Below, one piece after another: positions 63,078-64,000 of a DNA stretch of 64,000 nucleotides. A program made the position numbers and the translations under genes. The DNA is taken from contig JBBDSU010000057.1 of NCBI GenBank assembly GCA_040904825.1, positions 17,508 through 81,507 on the forward strand, written 5' to 3'. How positions within the stretch are numbered: position 1 is the stretch's first letter; each line of letters begins with the position of its first letter. This DNA comes from JBBDSU01 sp040904825 (GTDB lineage Bacteria > Actinomycetota > Nitriliruptoria > Nitriliruptorales > Nitriliruptoraceae). A model generated the notes under the pieces. The model saw only the letters and a program-made list of their open reading frames with translations. It was not told the origin of the DNA and made no database searches.

Positions 63078-63827
63078 CTACTTGGCCCCGCCTAACGAGA
63101 TGTGTGTCTCGTCGTCGAAGTCGGCAGTCAATCGAGCGCGGATCGCAGCATCCATGGGCTGCGCCGGAATGGCCCGATCACCTTCGATGCGGAATGCGGC
63201 GTCGTGTCCGCACACCACGACGTTCGAAGGGCTTTCCCGTGCAACCTCGAGCAATCGAGACAGGCTCTTCGGGCTCGCTGGCAGATCTCTGCTGATGTCC
63301 ACAGATCCTGACAGCAGTTCCGCGCGGTTCTTGGCGGCATCGCCGGTGAACAGGTAGTCGTGACGCTCACCGGCCACGCGGTATGCCATATGTCCGGGAG
63401 TGTGACCCGGAGTCCCCATGGCGACGATGCCGGCAAGCAGTTCATCTCCATCGGCCACCAGTCGGGCCCGATCATCGTCGGCAAGCATCTGGACATGGAA
63501 CTCCGGGATGCCACTGGCGCCTGGTTCTTGCCCGAGCGCCCACGCGAGTTCGTCACCGGGCACATAGACCTTCGCGTTCGGAAACGTCGGATAGTTGCAC
63601 ACGTGGTCCCAATGGCAGTGCGTGATGATGACGCTCGTCACCATGGACCGGTCAACTCCCAAGGCCTCAAGCCGTTCGGTGATGAGGCGTCGATAGTTGT
63701 AGGAGCCCGGCTCGATGATGATGATTTCACCGCCACCGCGCAGCAAGGCAACTGAGCCCCATCCCAGAGAGCCATGGTTCGTCGGTTTCCCGGGATAACC
63801 GGGAATCAACAGGTCAACGCGATACAA
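63078..63827 (-). CDS. Metallo-beta-lactamase-fold hydrolase
   Basis: A 249-residue protein of the MBL superfamily with the zinc motif THCHWDHVCNYP and the later ligands in GTPGHTPGHMAY, LFTGDAAKN and VVCGHDAAF. It resembles the lactonase/glyoxalase-like branch with no signal peptide, so a cytoplasmic hydrolase is likely. The TTG start at 63827 has GGAGG about six bases upstream. It follows an unidentified gene by 36 bp on the same strand. Confidence 0.9.
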   Translation of the reverse strand: MYRVDLLIPGYPGKPTNHGSLGWGSVALLRGGGEIIIIEPGSYNYRRLITERLEALGVDRSMVTSVIITHCHWDHVCNYPTFPNAKVYVPGDELAWALGQEPGASGIPEFHVQMLADDDRARLVADGDELLAGIVAMGTPGHTPGHMAYRVAGERHDYLFTGDAAKNRAELLSGSVDISRDLPASPKSLSRLLEVARESPSNVVVCGHDAAFRIEGDRAIPAQPMDAAIRARLTADFDDETHISLGGAK

Positions 63828-63863
63828 GATCTACCTCCAGGACATCGGCGAGCCGGAGATCGT

Positions 63864-64000
63864 TCACTCCGGGTCTCGCGGGCTCAGGCGCTGGCCGACC
63901 AGGAATCCAGTGACGTCGCCGGCTACCCGTCGACCGACAGCAGCGACCGCGGTCGGCTCGTAGCCCTTGTTCAGCCTCACCTGCTCCTCGCGCAGAGCCT
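63864..64000 (-). CDS. 3' end of an unidentified gene
   Basis: Forty-five codons to a TGA at 63864-63866, reading in part GYEPTAVAAVGRRVAGDVTG and ending VGQRLSPRDPE. The start lies outside the window. Composition looks coding and the spacing to the MBL-fold gene suggests one transcript. No family can be assigned from so short a piece. Confidence 0.55.
   Translation of the reverse strand, partial: ALREEQVRLNKGYEPTAVAAVGRRVAGDVTGFLVGQRLSPRDPE

Noticed and set aside
1..64000. tRNA, rRNA, CRISPR, insertion sequences, prophage
   Set aside because: I looked for cloverleaf ends, repeat-spacer patterns, transposase or integrase motifs and found none.

Overview
The window is a compact, gene-dense stretch of high-GC chromosome without rRNA, tRNA, CRISPR, prophage or insertion sequence that I could recognise. 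Gene content points to an actinobacterium: glnE next to a GlnA2-type glutamine synthetase, a DevR/DevS-like pair, MoeB-rhodanese (MoeZ type), a sufR-B-D-C-S-U-T operon, DtxR/IdeR-type iron boxes, and the ATP-grasp/alpha-E/transglutaminase cluster. The class Acidimicrobiia is my best guess, but no marker gene in the window settles this. Nearly every junction is a 1-11 bp overlap (often GTGA or ATGA), and GTG/TTG starts are common. Layout: 1-5.2 kb holds glnE (cut by the window edge), glnA2 and, divergently, glutamine-dependent NAD synthetase. 5.3-15.7 kb is a housekeeping mix: panB, a PduO-type cobalamin adenosyltransferase, nadB, an IclR regulator, a ClpP peptidase, an SDR enzyme, an HSL-family esterase, a NYN/LOTUS RNA-related protein, an MFS-like transporter and a DsbA-fold protein. 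16-21 kb holds a two-GAF histidine kinase that keeps the heme-ligand motif of DevS, divergent from a DevR-like regulator across a perfect inverted repeat, then a PPOX-fold protein and a cupredoxin-multicopper oxidase fusion with a DosR-like box upstream. 21.2-26 kb is a complete thiamine salvage operon: TPP riboswitch, thiamine pyrophosphokinase, and the three-part TbpA-ThiP-ThiQ importer. 26-40 kb runs mostly on the minus strand: OsmC, MoeZ, the suf iron-sulfur operon with a Rieske protein inserted and a promoter carrying a CAAC-N6-GTTG SufR-type operator, then transglutaminase, alpha-E and circularly permuted ATP-grasp genes translationally coupled to a RecD2-like helicase. 40-45.7 kb adds a membrane protein of unknown role, a saccharopine-dehydrogenase-fold protein and a YqeY protein. 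45.8-51.8 kb is the most striking unit: a cobalamin riboswitch, then two secreted, membrane-anchored proteins that look like the alpha-barrel and the beta-domain (DUF4430-like) of animal transcobalamin/intrinsic factor made as separate polypeptides, then a complete ECF importer (T, fused A1A2, S). I read it as a surface B12 capture and import system. It fits with the adenosyltransferase upstream. 51.8-58.8 kb holds a TlpA-like lipoprotein, a HisC-like aminotransferase, a GroES-like protein with a long N-terminal extension, a DtxR-family protein without its DNA-binding domain, and a ferric-iron ABC transporter split over two strands and flanked by two iron boxes. 59-64 kb ends with an MpaB-like (DUF2236) protein, cold-shock protein, a carbon-nitrogen hydrolase, a cupredoxin lipoprotein, a metallo-beta-lactamase-fold hydrolase and the last codons of an unidentified gene. 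Starts were chosen by hand from frame, ribosome-binding sites and overlaps; no database search was possible.
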